Assembly: GCF_023101765.2 (NCBI RefSeq)
Contig: NC_064216.1
Location: 6,042,501-6,106,500, forward strand
DNA: 64,000 nucleotides
Direction of reading: 5' to 3'
Origin: Spodoptera frugiperda
Taxonomy: Eukaryota; Arthropoda; Insecta; Lepidoptera; Noctuidae
Shown here: piece by piece, positions 1-11,260 of the stretch
Numbering within the stretch: the first letter of the stretch is position 1
Layout: every line of letters starts with the position of its first letter
Notes under the pieces: model-generated
What the model was told of the DNA's origin: nothing
What the model saw: only the letters and a program-made list of their open reading frames with translations
Database searches by the model: none
Position numbers and translations under genes: made by a program

Positions 1-337
1 AAAAATTTAATTAAAAGCCTTAAAAATCAACAAAGTGAATATAAAATTAAACTGCCGACTTGAATGTGATTTATATTATATCATTTTAGTAATATCCGAC
101 GTGTGACAAATTCGACAACATGCATCGAGCGTGCATCACACGTGCTTTTTCGTGTCTAACTTTGATTATAAGGAGTTATAGTAGAACACCGTTCGTATTA
201 ACTAAATTACAAAAAAGTCCGAAACTCCAGCTTCAAAAATAGTGATAATAACCACTAAACTCTCGAATAGTGTTATAACTTTTGAGGTTATGCTGTACGT
301 CAGCGGCGGTTAACTTCTGTGAATTTTTGTGTTCTAG
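1..337 (+). other. Intron 1 of RpL13A (3' part)
   Basis: AT-rich sequence ending in the acceptor TTCTAG at 332-337. No exon, snoRNA box pair or repeat was recognised here. Confidence 0.6.
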
Positions 338-2181
338 GCCATAGTGATCGATGGCCGTGGCCATCTCCTGGGCCGCCTGGCCGCAGTAATTGCTAAGGTC
401 CTGCTAGAAGGTAACAAAGTCGTTGTCGTACGATGTGAGCAGATCAACATCTCTGGCAACTTCTTCAGGTAACAACATTGCCCATATTTGTGTTTGTTTG
501 TTGCATGTAGTCATTATAATTGCTTTCAGTTCAGTGTATTTTACTTCGGTAGCGTTAAAAACTACAAGTCAAGTATTATACAGATTTTTTAGGATAGCAC
601 ATTGTGATGTTTGTCTATTGATAAATCCACATTGATGTAATTGAAATGCTTTCACATGAACATGTGCATGCTTGGGGGCTGGGACATAGGAATACAGGAT
701 ATAGTGTGGTATTCCTAATTCCTTTTGTTAGTGTTCATAAAGGAAGTCCAACAATAAGTAATCTCTATTCTGCACATCTAATAATAAAATGATGTTTCAT
801 TGGGTAATTTGCGACTGAATATTGCAAAATATATGTTGTTAACTATAATATTTATCTGATAATGTTTACATGGCTTTATTAAGATGCTGTACTTATTTCA
901 AAGTTGTACAAATATTTTTTATTTTATATTCCAGGAACAAACTGAAGTTCATGTCTTTCCTCCGCAAGAGGTGCAACGTGAACCCAGCTCGTGGACCTTT
1001 CCACTTCAGAGCTCCTTCCAAGATCCTGTGGAAGACTGTCAGAGGTATTTATTATAACTTTCAGTTACATTCTTTCATTCTTTGTTATTTTTGTGATAGG
1101 TAGATAAACAAGCAAATGGATCACCTGATGGTAAACAATCATTGCTGCCTATGGACACTTGCATCACCTATGAAGTTAAATGTGTGTTGCTTTTGAGTAT
1201 GGTATCGGGAGAGTGTGATAAACACTATAATGACTTCTCATTCAAAAACCTATGCTAATGATTACTTATATCCTACATTATTTGATGTTTATGATGTAAA
1301 AAAAAATTATGAAGCAGAACTAAAAACAACATCATTCAACATTTGTAAAGTTCAATGCTAATGTAGTGTGTATCTCACAGGCATGATCCCACACAAAACT
1401 GAGCGCGGAAAGAGCGCGTTGAGGAGGCTTCGCGCGTACGACGGTTGCCCACCACCATACGACAACCGCCGTCGTGTTGTTGTGCCTGCCGCTCTCCGTG
1501 TCTTCTGCTTGAAGCCCGGCCGTAAGGTATGTCCACTTTGTTAACATTTATCACTTATCTTTTTGGGATTAAATTGGGGAAAATGAAAACGTAAAGTTTT
1601 TGTAAATAAATAAAACTGCTTTGTCCAATGAAGGATTAAGTTTACAATGATGTTTCATTTGGGTAATTTGCGACTGAATAACCATGTTGCAACTTTTTAT
1701 TTTTCTGAGAAATCATTTAACCCATCTCAACATTTGTTAAAACTTGCAAGTATTAATTGAAGTTAATGTTGTTGTAGTACTGTCACGTCGGCCGTCTGTC
1801 TCACGAAGTAGGCTGGAAGTACCGCGATGTCGTCCGCAAGCTGGAGAACAAGAGGAAGGTCAAGTCAGTCAAGCTTATGGCCTACGAGAAGAAGCTGAAG
1901 GTTTGTTTCAAATATACTAACAATTTTTTTAATTACTCTTATGCTATTTATCCTTTACTTTGAAATGATGATTACATTCTTACCTACATTATTTGAGTTC
2001 AAATGAAAAGAAACCTTTACTGAGCAATATTTTAGAGAACAATATGTAGTAGTGTAGCTTGAGGATGTATCTAATAATATTCTTTTTGTCTACACAGAGG
2101 ATCACGAAGGAATCCGGCGAGAAGGTTGCGAAGACGACAGCACCATTCACCGCAGTGATCCAATCCTATGGATACAATTAG
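338..2181 (+). CDS. RpL13A: Ribosomal protein L13A (uL13), 5' exon outside window
   Basis: Component of the 60S ribosomal subunit. Five coding exons are visible: 338-468, 935-1044, 1381-1526, 1778-1900 and 2098-2181, all with GT/AG ends; they sum to 594 nt (197 codons plus stop) in one frame. The protein begins AIVIDGRGHLLGRLA and contains RKRCNVNPARGPFHFRAPS, RGMIPHKTERG, RRRVVVP and GRLSHEVGWKYRDV, all hallmarks of L13A, and ends IQSYGYN. Family proteins are about 205 residues, so only the start codon and some seven residues are missing; no suitable ATG lies at 1-337, which is therefore intron. Introns 2 and 4 host box C/D snoRNAs, as this gene does in other animals. Identity is certain from conserved sequence. 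Confidence 0.97.
784..864 (+). ncRNA. Box C/D snoRNA, copy 1 (RpL13A intron 2)
   Basis: Box C-like ATGATGT is at 789-795, a D'-type CTGA at 815-818 and a D-type CTGA at 856-859, giving a normal C/D snoRNA size. The stretch TGGGTAATTTGCG (801-813), just upstream of D', is the exact complement of CGCAAATTACCCA, a universally conserved segment of 18S rRNA near human Am468, a known 2'-O-methylation region. The fifth base above D' points at the first A of the AAATT run. Host intron position and a near-identical second copy in intron 4 support function. The terminal stem is weak by eye. Confidence 0.8.
1097..1180. repeat. Dispersed moth repeat fragment in RpL13A intron 3
   Basis: The stretch with AAATGGATCACCTGATGGTAA and ATGGACACTTGCATCACC resembles a repeat that I know as widespread in lepidopteran genomes; family name not assigned. 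Confidence 0.45.
1642..1714 (+). ncRNA. Box C/D snoRNA, copy 2 (RpL13A intron 4)
   Basis: Sister of the intron 2 snoRNA. Box C-like ATGATGT is at 1647-1653, the same 13-base 18S rRNA antisense element TGGGTAATTTGCG at 1660-1672, D' CTGA at 1674-1677 and D CTGA at 1705-1708. The block from box C to D' matches copy 1 with a single inserted T; the D' to D half has diverged. That pattern, constraint over the guide and drift elsewhere, is what a duplicated functional guide would show. Confidence 0.8.
1960..2030 (+). ncRNA. Possible third box C/D snoRNA (RpL13A intron 5)
   Basis: A perfect box C, ATGATGA (1965-1971), is followed 49 bases on by CTGA (2020-2023) inside intron 5. No convincing terminal stem or internal C'/D' boxes were found, and I could not match the sequence above the D box to rRNA from memory. 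Candidate only. Confidence 0.3.
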
Positions 2182-2359
2182 GATTAAGACATAAATATAA
2201 AAACCTTTGGTTGCCCAAAACTGTATTTTTATTATGATCCCATCAACCTCTAAATATGAATATCATCATGTAATAATAATAGCTAGAGTGCTTCTAGCAA
2301 ATTATAGTTGTATCTAACAACCTATTCTATTGAAAATTCATAAAAATTGTAGATTATGT

Positions 2360-2490
2360 ACAGTAAAACGGGGTGAATAGGGATTGAGAGGTGAATAGGG
2401 ACAAAAGAGGGGTGAATAGATACTATGAAGAATTTCCCTATACCTATTCACCTCTCTTCTGTCCCTATTCACCCCATTTTACGGTACTGT
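2360..2490. mobile_element. MITE-like inverted repeat with GGTGAATAG units
   Basis: The two ends are inverted copies: ACAGTAAAACGGGGTGAATA at the left and its imperfect reverse complement ending ACGGTACTGT at the right. Inside, GGTGAATAG occurs three times on the left half and in reverse on the right. No coding capacity. Looks like a non-autonomous DNA transposon or foldback element. Confidence 0.65.
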
Positions 2491-2900
2491 ATGTACTTAA
2501 GTCAGTCAATGGATCGCGGGTTCAATCCCCGATATAACCATATGGTTGGTTATTGGTTATTCTGATTCAGTACCTAGTTTTCGTTAATTTACTAATCCAA
2601 AGATGTAGAATAGTGAATTTACTAGATCCAACGTGACGACGTCCTTATATACCTATTTAATTACCTAGTTATTCCCGCACCGATTCGGCTACTGCTCCAC
2701 TTCCATTGATCATAACGTGAGCCTGTTACTCATAGACGCATTTCTACCAAATAATATTAGGGATGAAAAATTTTGTATTTTCTAGGCCATAGGTTCAACA
2801 TATTATATTCTATTTGTAGTATGAAATGAACTTTTATTTTAGGCTTTTTATTAAGATTTTGGAATACCTTTTGCAAGATTTTCATGCAGTCTACACTTCA

Positions 2901-2938
2901 CACGATACAGTATACTTGCGCAAGTATAGTGTATCGTG
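2901..2938. repeat. 38-bp near-perfect palindrome
   Basis: Two 19-base halves are reverse complements with one mismatch, centred on TTGCGCAA. A looser copy of the right half (CGCAAGTATACTATAGGTAT) with the same GTGGCTGCCATA follow-on sits at about 3203-3239, so the motif belongs to a dispersed element. Confidence 0.7.
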
Positions 2939-4230
2939 GCTGCCATAATGGTTTCTTTTTATTAACCAGTCTTTAGTCCATACTATTCGATTTCTCTTGT
3001 GAATTTTCAGTTTTTCCGTAGCCAAAATAAAGCCAACTAAGGCTACTGCATCATCCATAGCACAAAACAACGCAACCAGGTAGCTCACTTTCAAGAATAA
3101 TATTATATTGATTTAAATGGAGCAGGTACGCACGCTTGTACGAATATCAGTGAAATTTGTGGTCGGCTTCGAAATACGTGAATTTGTACAAGTCCAAGCT
3201 TGCGCAAGTATACTATAGGTATCGTGTGTGGCTGCCATAAGGGCAATGGCGTTCCAAACTGGCCGCGCCGCCGTATTATATGGGTTGATTGGGTTACTCA
3301 ACCAAGCAGACACTAGATGAAAACTCTGTAGAGCAGTGTACATTTCGTTGGTAGCGGCAACCATTCGCGCCACCGTGGTATCCCGGTAAAATATAGCCCC
3401 AAGACAAGACCGGTCAAGCTATTTTACCACCATAGATTATTATCAGGATACGTCAAATGAGATACTAATATTAAATACCTAACTTTAAGATTTTATAAAC
3501 GGGCCTATTCCAGGCTAAGATGAAAAAACTTCACGACTCCGCTGGTTTGAGACCTGGCAATAAAAAACTAGAGGTCTTTATTACTATTACGAAACGTGCT
3601 TTACGTAACATCGTCTAAATTTCCTTACGTTATATTTTAATAAAGGATTAAAGGGGTGGATATAGGTACTGTAACATACCTACTATTTTCATAATCAGTG
3701 AAAATCTCGTTCAAGTACCTAACTGTAGGTAAATGGTACGCGTCATGGGAATGCGGGTTCGAAACCTGGCAAGTGATGTGACTTTTTATTACTTACCAAT
3801 CTGACTTTTTCTGAGGATTTATAATATCAAATTATAAGCTGGAAATTGCCTACTCGCCTTGAGCAAGCCTGGTTAATGCTCCTACTCCTCCGTTAAAAAA
3901 AAGACCTTCACTCAGCTAATACTGACTTATATTAATTCCATTATATTAAATTAAACGAAAACATTATAAAAAGCATGTCCTTTGTAGGTTAAACATAGTT
4001 AAAACGATACAGAAATAACCCATTCTGTATTGACGTCATAGGAAATCAATTTATGGATTCCATTTATTGCTCCAGCGGATTCGATCAGATAATTATTTTA
4101 CGCGCAGGGACAAATTTTCTTGTGCAGCTGTGTCCTGCGATAATACTTGCTACCCGCGACAATACAAATCTGAACGGTTTTGATACTTTTAACTTTTATT
4201 AAAAAAATAGCAACTTAAGTTGCTATTTTA

Positions 4231-4475
4231 CTGTATCCTAAACCTAATTAGGTTTAGGATACAGGTATATTGGGGGATTTTGCGGATATCCGATATTTTT
4301 TTAAACGCACGGTATGGAATTTGGCCCGTGTGTGAATGATACTAGATTTACCCCTATAATGAGTGATCACCTATACTGTATCCTAAACCTAATTAGGTTT
4401 AGGATACAGTACGGGCCAAATTCCATACCGTGCGTTTAAAAAAATATCGGATATCCGCAAAATCCCCCAATATAC
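4231..4475. mobile_element. Foldback element with duplicated telomere-like palindrome
   Basis: A perfect 34-bp palindrome whose half is CTGTATCCTAAACCTAA occurs at 4231-4264 and again at 4376-4409. After the first comes a 65-bp arm (4265-4329); after the second comes its reverse complement (4410-4475). Each palindrome reads CCTAA, A, CCTAA, TTAGG, T, TTAGG, which is the insect telomere unit head to head. Confidence 0.75.
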
Positions 4476-5012
4476 CTACTTAGTCCAACTCGAGAATCGA
4501 ACCCAAGACCCTATCTTATCTAGGTATTTTGTCTGAACAAAGTTAGATATTATAAGTGGGATACGACATAATTATGCCTATCCTTATCCATTCATCCCTT
4601 GCTATCTAACCAGGGAATATGGTTTAGAAACAGACCCAGACCCAGCCTTCATTGAAAAACCAAATCACCTAAATAGAATTTAGTAAAACTACCTTACTCC
4701 ATACATTTTAATCATTGTCGTTTTCATTGCATTGTGAGTATTGCAAATACCTATCCATATTTAGATAAGGTAAGTACTAATTGTCAAAAAGCAGTCGGAC
4801 TTCAGTGCTATAGAATTATTCTGAATGATGGTAGATGGTAGCCGTAAAGTAGTAAAACTTAGGTACCTAAGCTCGCTTCATCTTCGTAGAGTAGTGAGCA
4901 GTCTAGGATCTAAATTGGATAATCCTCATTGAAATCGCATGGTGTGTGGGAAGCTGAAAATTGAATGCGTTCTAGCGCCTAATAAGTATTGAATCGATAG
5001 TCTTCGGAGCCG

Positions 5013-5047
5013 TATATAAGCAGGCCCCAGCGTTTCAAAATTCAGTT
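5013..5047 (+). promoter_or_regulatory. TATA box and initiator of the Arg-rich repeat gene
   Basis: TATATAAG at 5013-5020 and the arthropod initiator TCAGTT at 5042-5047 are spaced 31 bp from TATA start to the initiator A, the textbook distance. The inferred transcript would start at about 5044, leaving a 5' UTR of about 84 nt. Confidence 0.85.
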
Positions 5048-5127
5048 CGGAAGCGTCCGCCATCGGTACACTTCCAACCAATTCATCGCGAAAGGAAGAA
5101 AACTACACCAAACAGCACACAGTTACT

Positions 5128-8100
5128 ATGAATAACTGGCGTTTACTACTACTTGCGGTAGTCGCGGTTTTTCAACCTATCACATCTTTCACCGATCGTA
5201 ACCTCATTGATGGAAGGCAGCAGTGTTGCGATCGTCTTTCACCAGCTCTGCTTCGAGATACGAGGTCTCCGTTTGATGGAACAAACCGGCTCGCCAAAAC
5301 TTCTTCTGTTTTAAGACGTCTGAACGATCGTGAGGACATTCATGAAGACCGACGGTATGAACTGAAGCAACGCGACTACAGTCGTTCTGTGACAGAGAGA
5401 CCATCGATAAATAACAGAGAAAGAGTTTTACGACTAGAACCCTCTGTTACAGTCAGGGCATCTCTTGAGTCACGGGTGGACGGTCGAGAGAATTCCTTTA
5501 GTCGTGGACGGCTTCTAGATGTACAACGGCAGGCAGCCGCTCGATCTGCTGGAGACCTAACACGTAAAATTGTACTTCGTACTTCTAGGAATGCCGTAGA
5601 ACGCCGAGATGACAGGATTTCCACCGAGTCAACACACGATAGGATGTTTAGAGATGATCACCGAACTGGACGTAATCTTCAACGAGAAACACAAAGGGAA
5701 CAATTCAGATACGAAGATCGTAGACTCGCCCGGAACACACTTCAACCTGAAAGCAGTATGATTAATCGACGTGTTACAAGGGAGAGGCTTAGTGTGACCC
5801 GACGTGAAGATTTGCAACCCATTCGCGAACAGATATTTGGAGAACGCCGAGATATCAAAACTGAAGATCGACGCGAAATGAGGCTATCTGCACGATCTTT
5901 TGACTCAGAAAGTCGAAATATCCGTGAACTCAGAGACGAGTCCAGGGCAACCCGAACTGCTGATGAAGAGCGACGACATGCTCGCGATATGAGGAGTGTG
6001 CCTGGACTGAGTCGATTTGTTATAGCGGAACGACGATCTACTGATGAAGAACGCCGAAATACTCGGGAAATGAGGGTCGTTATTGATGAACGCCGAAACT
6101 TCCGTGATACGAGGGTGGAACTTAGATTAAGCCGATCTGCTGATGTAGAACGTAGAAATTCCCGTGAAATGAGGGACGAACCTAAGCTGAGTCGAACTTC
6201 TTCCATAGAACGCCAAAATACCCGTGAAATGAAAGATGAATCTAGGTTAAGCCGATCAGTTGACGAAGAACGTCGAAACTTCCGCGATGTCAGAGCCGGA
6301 CTGAGGTTAAGGCGATCTGCTGATGAAGAACGCAGACATACTCGCGAAAATCGAGATGAAATTCGAACCGGTAATGATGAACGCCAAAACTCCCGTGAAA
6401 TGAGAGACGAATCTAGACTTAGCCGAACTGTTGCCGCAGAACGTAGGAATTCTCGCGAAATGAGCGACGAATCCAGACAAGATCGACCAGCTCTCGTGGA
6501 TCGCCGAAATATCCGCGAAATGCGAACCGCATCCAGACTAAGTCGAACTGCTGCTGTAGAACGCCAAAATACCCGTGAAATGAGGGACGAAACTAGATTA
6601 GACTCATCTTCTGAAACAAAACGCCAAAACTTCCGCGATATACGAAACTCTAGGTTCACCCGATCTGTTGATGGAGAACGCCGCAATACCCACCAAATCA
6701 AAGAAACTACAGACGAAGAACGCCGAAATATCCGCGACATGAGAGTAGAACTCAGTAGATTTGCTGGTTCAGAACAGAGGAATTCTCGGGAAATGAGGAC
6801 TGAATCTAGGCTAAGTCGATCTGCTGACGTAGAACGTCAAAATACCCGCGAAATGAGGAGCACACCTCGGCTAAATCGGGATACAGAATCAGAACGTCAA
6901 AACTACCGTGAAATAAGACAGGATTCTAGGTTAAGCCGATCTGCTGATGAGGAACGCCTGAACTTCCGTGATGTAAGGGCCGGACTGAGACAAAGTAGAT
7001 CAATCGACGTAGAACTAAGAAATACCCGCAAAGTGAGGGACGAATCTAGATTAGGTCGATCTGTTTCCGAAGAACGCCGAAACGTGCGTGAAATAAGAGA
7101 AACTACTGATGTCGAACGCCGAAACTTCCGTGATTTGAGGAACGGAGTTCGACTAAGCAGATCTGTTGACGCAGAGCGTAGGAATTCCCGCGAAATGAGG
7201 GATGAATCTAGGCTAAGCCCATCGTCGGAAACAGAACGCCAGAACTCTCGTGAAATAAAGGAAGAATCAAGACTAAGCCGAACTGTTGATAGAGAACGCC
7301 GAAATACCCGCGAAATGAGGGAAACTACTGATGAAGAACGCAGGAACTTCCGTGACGTACGAGCCGGAGTGAGGCTAACCAGATCTGTTGATACAGAACG
7401 CAGACAATCCCGTGAAATGAGGGACGAGTCTAGATTAGATCGATCCGCTGCCATAGAACGCAGAAATACCCGCGAAATGAGGGAAACTACTGATGAAGAA
7501 CGCAGGAACTTCCGTGACGTACGAGCCGGAGTGAGGCTAACCAGATCTGTTGATACTGAACGCAGACAATCCCGTGAAATGAGGGACGAATCTAGGTTAG
7601 GCCAATCCGCTGCCGTAGAACGCAGAAATACCCGCGGAATGAGGGAAACTACTGATGAAGAACGCAGGAACTTCCGTGACGTACGAGCCGGAGTGAGGCT
7701 AAGTAGATCTGTTGATACTGAACGCAGACAATCCCGTGAAATGAGGGACGAATCTAGGTTAGATCGATCCGCTGCCGTAGAACGCAGAAATACCCGCGAA
7801 ATGAGGGAAACTACTGATGAAGAACGCAGGAACTTCCGTGACGTACGAGCCGGAGTGAGGCTAACCAGATCTGTTGATACAGAACGCAGACAATCCCGTG
7901 AAATGAGGGACGAATCTAGGTTAGATCGATCCGCTGCCGTGGAACGCAGAAATACCCGCGAAATGAGGGAAACTACTGATGAAGAACGCAGGAACTTCCG
8001 TGACGTACGAGCCGGAGTGAGGCTAACCAGATCTGTTGATACTGAACGCAGACAATCCCGTGAAATGAGGGACGAATCTAGGTTAGATCGATCCGCTGCC

Positions 8101-8741
8101 GTGGAACGCAGAAATACCCGCGAAATGAGGGAAACTACTGATGAAGAACGCAGGAACTTCCGTGACGTACGAGCCGGAGTGAGGCTAAGTAGATCTGCTG
8201 ACACAGAGCGCAGACATTCCCGCGAAATGAGGGACGACTCTAGGCTAAGTCGCAATTCTCGTGAAGTAAGAGATGAATCCAGGCGAAGCCAATTTGTTGA
8301 TTTAGAACGCCGTAGCAAAGTACAGCACGACAGACTAGAACTTAGCAGGAAAAATGAAAATAGGCAACGAGAGCTAGTTGAAGCTCGTTCGCAAAATGTA
8401 CTACTGTCCAGAAATCGCGACCAGATTTCAATGATAGTCAACAAAATGGAATCAGAAAAAGAATTTACCACAGCTAACTGGCAATATGTTCTGTACACAT
8501 TGCAAGCTGCCTACTTGTGCGCCCTCTTCCTGCAGTTGCTGAAACCAAGCCACACAGAGAAGTCACATATCAGGTAAATAATATGTAATTGAATACAAAA
8601 ATCGCAGAGTTCTATGTAAGATTCAATATGTAGGTAAGTCATGTTAGCTTTCTTGATGAACTGACAAAGTGATTGTTCTTTTGCAGGAGTTTCAGTTGGC
8701 TGCCTGTGTCTTCTCACTACAACCCCATCAAAGTGGACTAA
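5128..8741 (+). CDS. Secreted Arg/Glu-rich tandem-repeat protein, function unknown
   Basis: Not recognised. Exon 1 runs 5128-8573 and joins, after a 113-bp intron, exon 2 at 8687-8741 (AG|G split Arg codon), adding SFSWLPVSSHYNPIKVD; total about 1166 residues. Residues 1-20 form a signal peptide (LLLLAVVAVF core). The body is almost wholly Arg, Glu, Asp and Ser in loose units of the type ERRNxREMRDESRLSRS. From 7321 six copies of a 54-residue unit follow at exactly 162-bp spacing (7321, 7483, 7645, 7807, 7969, 8131), each built of 20+14+20 residues starting ERR. Near the C-terminus a hydrophobic stretch (about 1121-1138) may be a membrane or packing segment. The TATA promoter suggests strong, tissue-specific expression. 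Could be a structural or cuticle/silk/egg-associated protein; that is a guess. Confidence 0.85.
7321..8292 (+). repeat. 162-bp coding tandem array, six copies
   Basis: GAAACTACTGATGAAGAACG recurs at 162-bp steps six times with very few differences between copies, always multiples of three so the frame is kept. Copies differ by a handful of codons such as Thr/Ser in RLTRS versus RLSRS. Upstream, older diverged versions of the same unit fill 5880-7320. Confidence 0.95.
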
Positions 8742-8846
8742 ACGGCGACGCTATATTGACATTTATAATCTCTACATGCTAATGTTGTAAGCTTATAGAA
8801 TATATTCAATGTTATTACGATCTCTTATTCTAATATATTCCTAAAT

Positions 8847-8852
8847 AATAAA
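8847..8852 (+). terminator. Polyadenylation signal of the Arg-rich gene
   Basis: AATAAA about 106 nt after the TAA stop at 8739-8741. The CacyBP transcript ends from the other side near 9010, so the two genes converge with about 160 bp between signals. Confidence 0.6.
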
Positions 8853-9058
8853 TTATCGTGTGTTATAATAGTGGTTGTTTACTTATTTACCGCGCCCTTA
8901 AGATAACTACTTTAGATAACTGAACTTATAAACAAAATAACTGTGAATAAACATTATCTAACCAAATGGTATTAATGAATAAAACTAAGATATATTAAAT
9001 CTGATTCCATTTATTCTTACTTCACATATTTACTCTATTTGCAAGCTTATACATTATT

Positions 9059-11058
9059 CTACAGATCTAGAGTATCTGATTTCTTCTTATGCTGCCCTTC
9101 ATACCAAGCCTTTGAAATCATTCTCTTCATTTCATCATCACCAGTCTCATACCTGAAAGTAAATAGTATTTATTGTCCATATTCAAATAATAATCATTAA
9201 TTCAAATGCTATTGTAAATCATGGCTTAATAGAATATTTTAATCAGACCAGTATATGACATCATCAGGAATTTAATGCTTATTATATTATCTTGGTGTAC
9301 TATCTCTATTATCCATTTTTACAAACTGTTTCAATGCCAATTGTAAAGCTTATGTTTCGTAAGATATTTATATTTGTCTAATTTACACCATAAAGTGCAT
9401 AGCCACAAATAGGTTGTGGGGTGCAGATAGCAAACTATTGGAAAAACCATTCCCTTCCTATTGTTGGGTAAAAAAATGTAGAGAAAACAAATCAAGACAA
9501 GGGCCAAACAAGTATGTGGAGTGTGGACACAATATGTACATCCACAACACATGAGAGAAGTTCAAGACAAAAACTAAAAAACTTTTTAGTTTTTGTCTTG
9601 AACTTCTATCAATTTGTAAATCAAAGCAAGTTTTATCAATATTTTGAGATTGAAGTTCTCGTTTAGACAAATAATTTCTATGCAGCAAATAATCCTAGAT
9701 AATGTTGCTGGAAAATTTAAACCCAACAATAATAGTACTTACATATTCTTCATAAGGCTCATAATAGATTCCTGTGGATCAGATTTGTCCATGTCAGGGG
9801 TGGCGGGCTTAAGTTTACTGTTGCGCTGGTCTTCAAACTTCTTCTCAAGCTCTGTCATGTGGGACCATTTGATGTTGGGGCGCGCCTTAGCCAGGAATAT
9901 GACTACCATATCTGCAACCAAATAGTTAGAATAACATTATAACAATTAGCTAGGAAAATGAGAAACATTATATTCTAATTTAAAGTGATATTTTTTTAAT
10001 AAAAATCATCCAAATAGAAATACATTACTTTTTAATTACATGGAAAACATCAGATAAATTTAAATATTTAATTGACAAATACTATAAAATTTTTAGTAAT
10101 CTGTGTAATAACTAGGTGTGTATGGGCAATGTATACCTACATCTGTGTAAAATATTAGGAAAAGTCAGTGTACCAACATACCTGTTTTCTGTTTCCAATG
10201 GCTCTCTTCAACATTGATGGTGTCCAATAGTTTGTTGATAACAAGGAGGTAGTCTTTATTGTCCAAGTTTTCAACATGTAACTCCATAGATTTGTCTGTC
10301 AGCTTACAGTAAACTTGTTCCTTGGGCAGAGACTGAACATCCTTTAGTGTGACAAAAACTTTTATGTACTTATCAGACTGATCCCAACCTGAAAAAAATA
10401 AATATAAGTTTGAAAAAAATGCTTCTTGAAGTTAGGTATTAAAATAGATTGAATTTAAAAGAGAACAAATTTTAAGTCTCAAAAATAAAAAGTTATACCA
10501 AGTTATTATACTAATCAGTAGGTTTTTCATTATTATTTCAGTTTACCTACAAATTCATGTTAGAAATTCCAATAAGAAAGTTTAATTAAATTATAACTTC
10601 AAATAGGATTCTAGTTCTTATTAATTCCAATTAAATAGAGGACCAGAATAAAAATGTGCAAATCTAGTAGCATGACATGGCTAAAACTATGATGTTTCAG
10701 GATTTAATGTCTCTACTGAAGTACTGACCATATCCATTCAGTTTAATTTGGTATCTCTTAGGTTGTGAAGCCGCAGCGGTGGACGGTGCCGGCGAGCTTC
10801 CAGCTTGCGAAGATTGTGCACTTTCCTTCAAATTTATCCATTCCGTTTCCAATTTCCTAATTTCTAAGGACAACAAATCTTGAGCCCTCTTTCTTTTAGC
10901 CTGTTTTAGTAGCTCATTCAGCTCATCAATATCACTGCGTAACTATAAATAAATAAATACATGTTTTATTGAAATAACTTAGGTTATAATATTTAAATGT
11001 ATTTGACTGGCGTCAATTTCAACTTATTACAAACCTCTTTCATTTTAGCTTCAGACAT
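9059..11058 (-). CDS. CacyBP: Calcyclin-binding protein / Siah-interacting protein
   Basis: Adapter linking Siah-type ubiquitin ligase to Skp1 complexes and binding S100 proteins and Hsp90, by family knowledge. Five exons on the minus strand: 11035-11058, 10729-10942, 10182-10388, 9743-9911, 9059-9152; total 708 nt, 235 residues (human 228). Starts MSEAKMKE. Residues 9-60 are a charged helical hairpin (Siah-binding region), the CS domain starts near residue 74 (KLNGYGWDQSDKYIKVFVTL), and the SGS part ends in DDEMKRMISKAWYEG. All junction phases agree. Promoter side carries two heat-shock-like TTCTAGAA motifs. AATAAA on the minus strand at 9010-9015. Confidence 0.95.
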
Positions 11059-11260
11059 TTTTACGGCTGTATTTGCTTCAACTTTTAAGAAATTTATATA
11101 CGTAATTCACCAATTTATATTGTTTACTGGCACTAAGCAATTATTCACAATTAAAGCGTACTATTTCACACAAAAAGAATTATAAAAAATTGTTTGAATT
11201 TAACTCGGAAAACACACACTTTTTGCCGAATGAATATGAATGATTCAGAAAATCGAATCG

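Larger units (their letters stand above)
2518..4503. repeat. Scattered tRNA-derived SINE remnants (B-box motifs)
   Basis: Three pol III B-box-like motifs lie in this gap: GGGTTCAATCCCC at 2518-2530, GGGTTCGAAACC at 3755-3766, and the reverse strand GGGTTCGATTCTC at 4492-4503. No tRNA cloverleaf can be built around any of them, so they are best read as decayed SINEs. The rest of 2182-5000 holds no supported gene; the short open frames at 2891-3373 lack any recognisable domain. Confidence 0.45.

Noticed and set aside
5742..8498. Long antisense open frames (332 and 531 codons) opposite the Arg-rich gene
   Set aside because: They are Ser/Arg/Leu-rich mirror readings of the same repeats; the sense strand has the signal peptide, promoter, intron and poly(A) signal.
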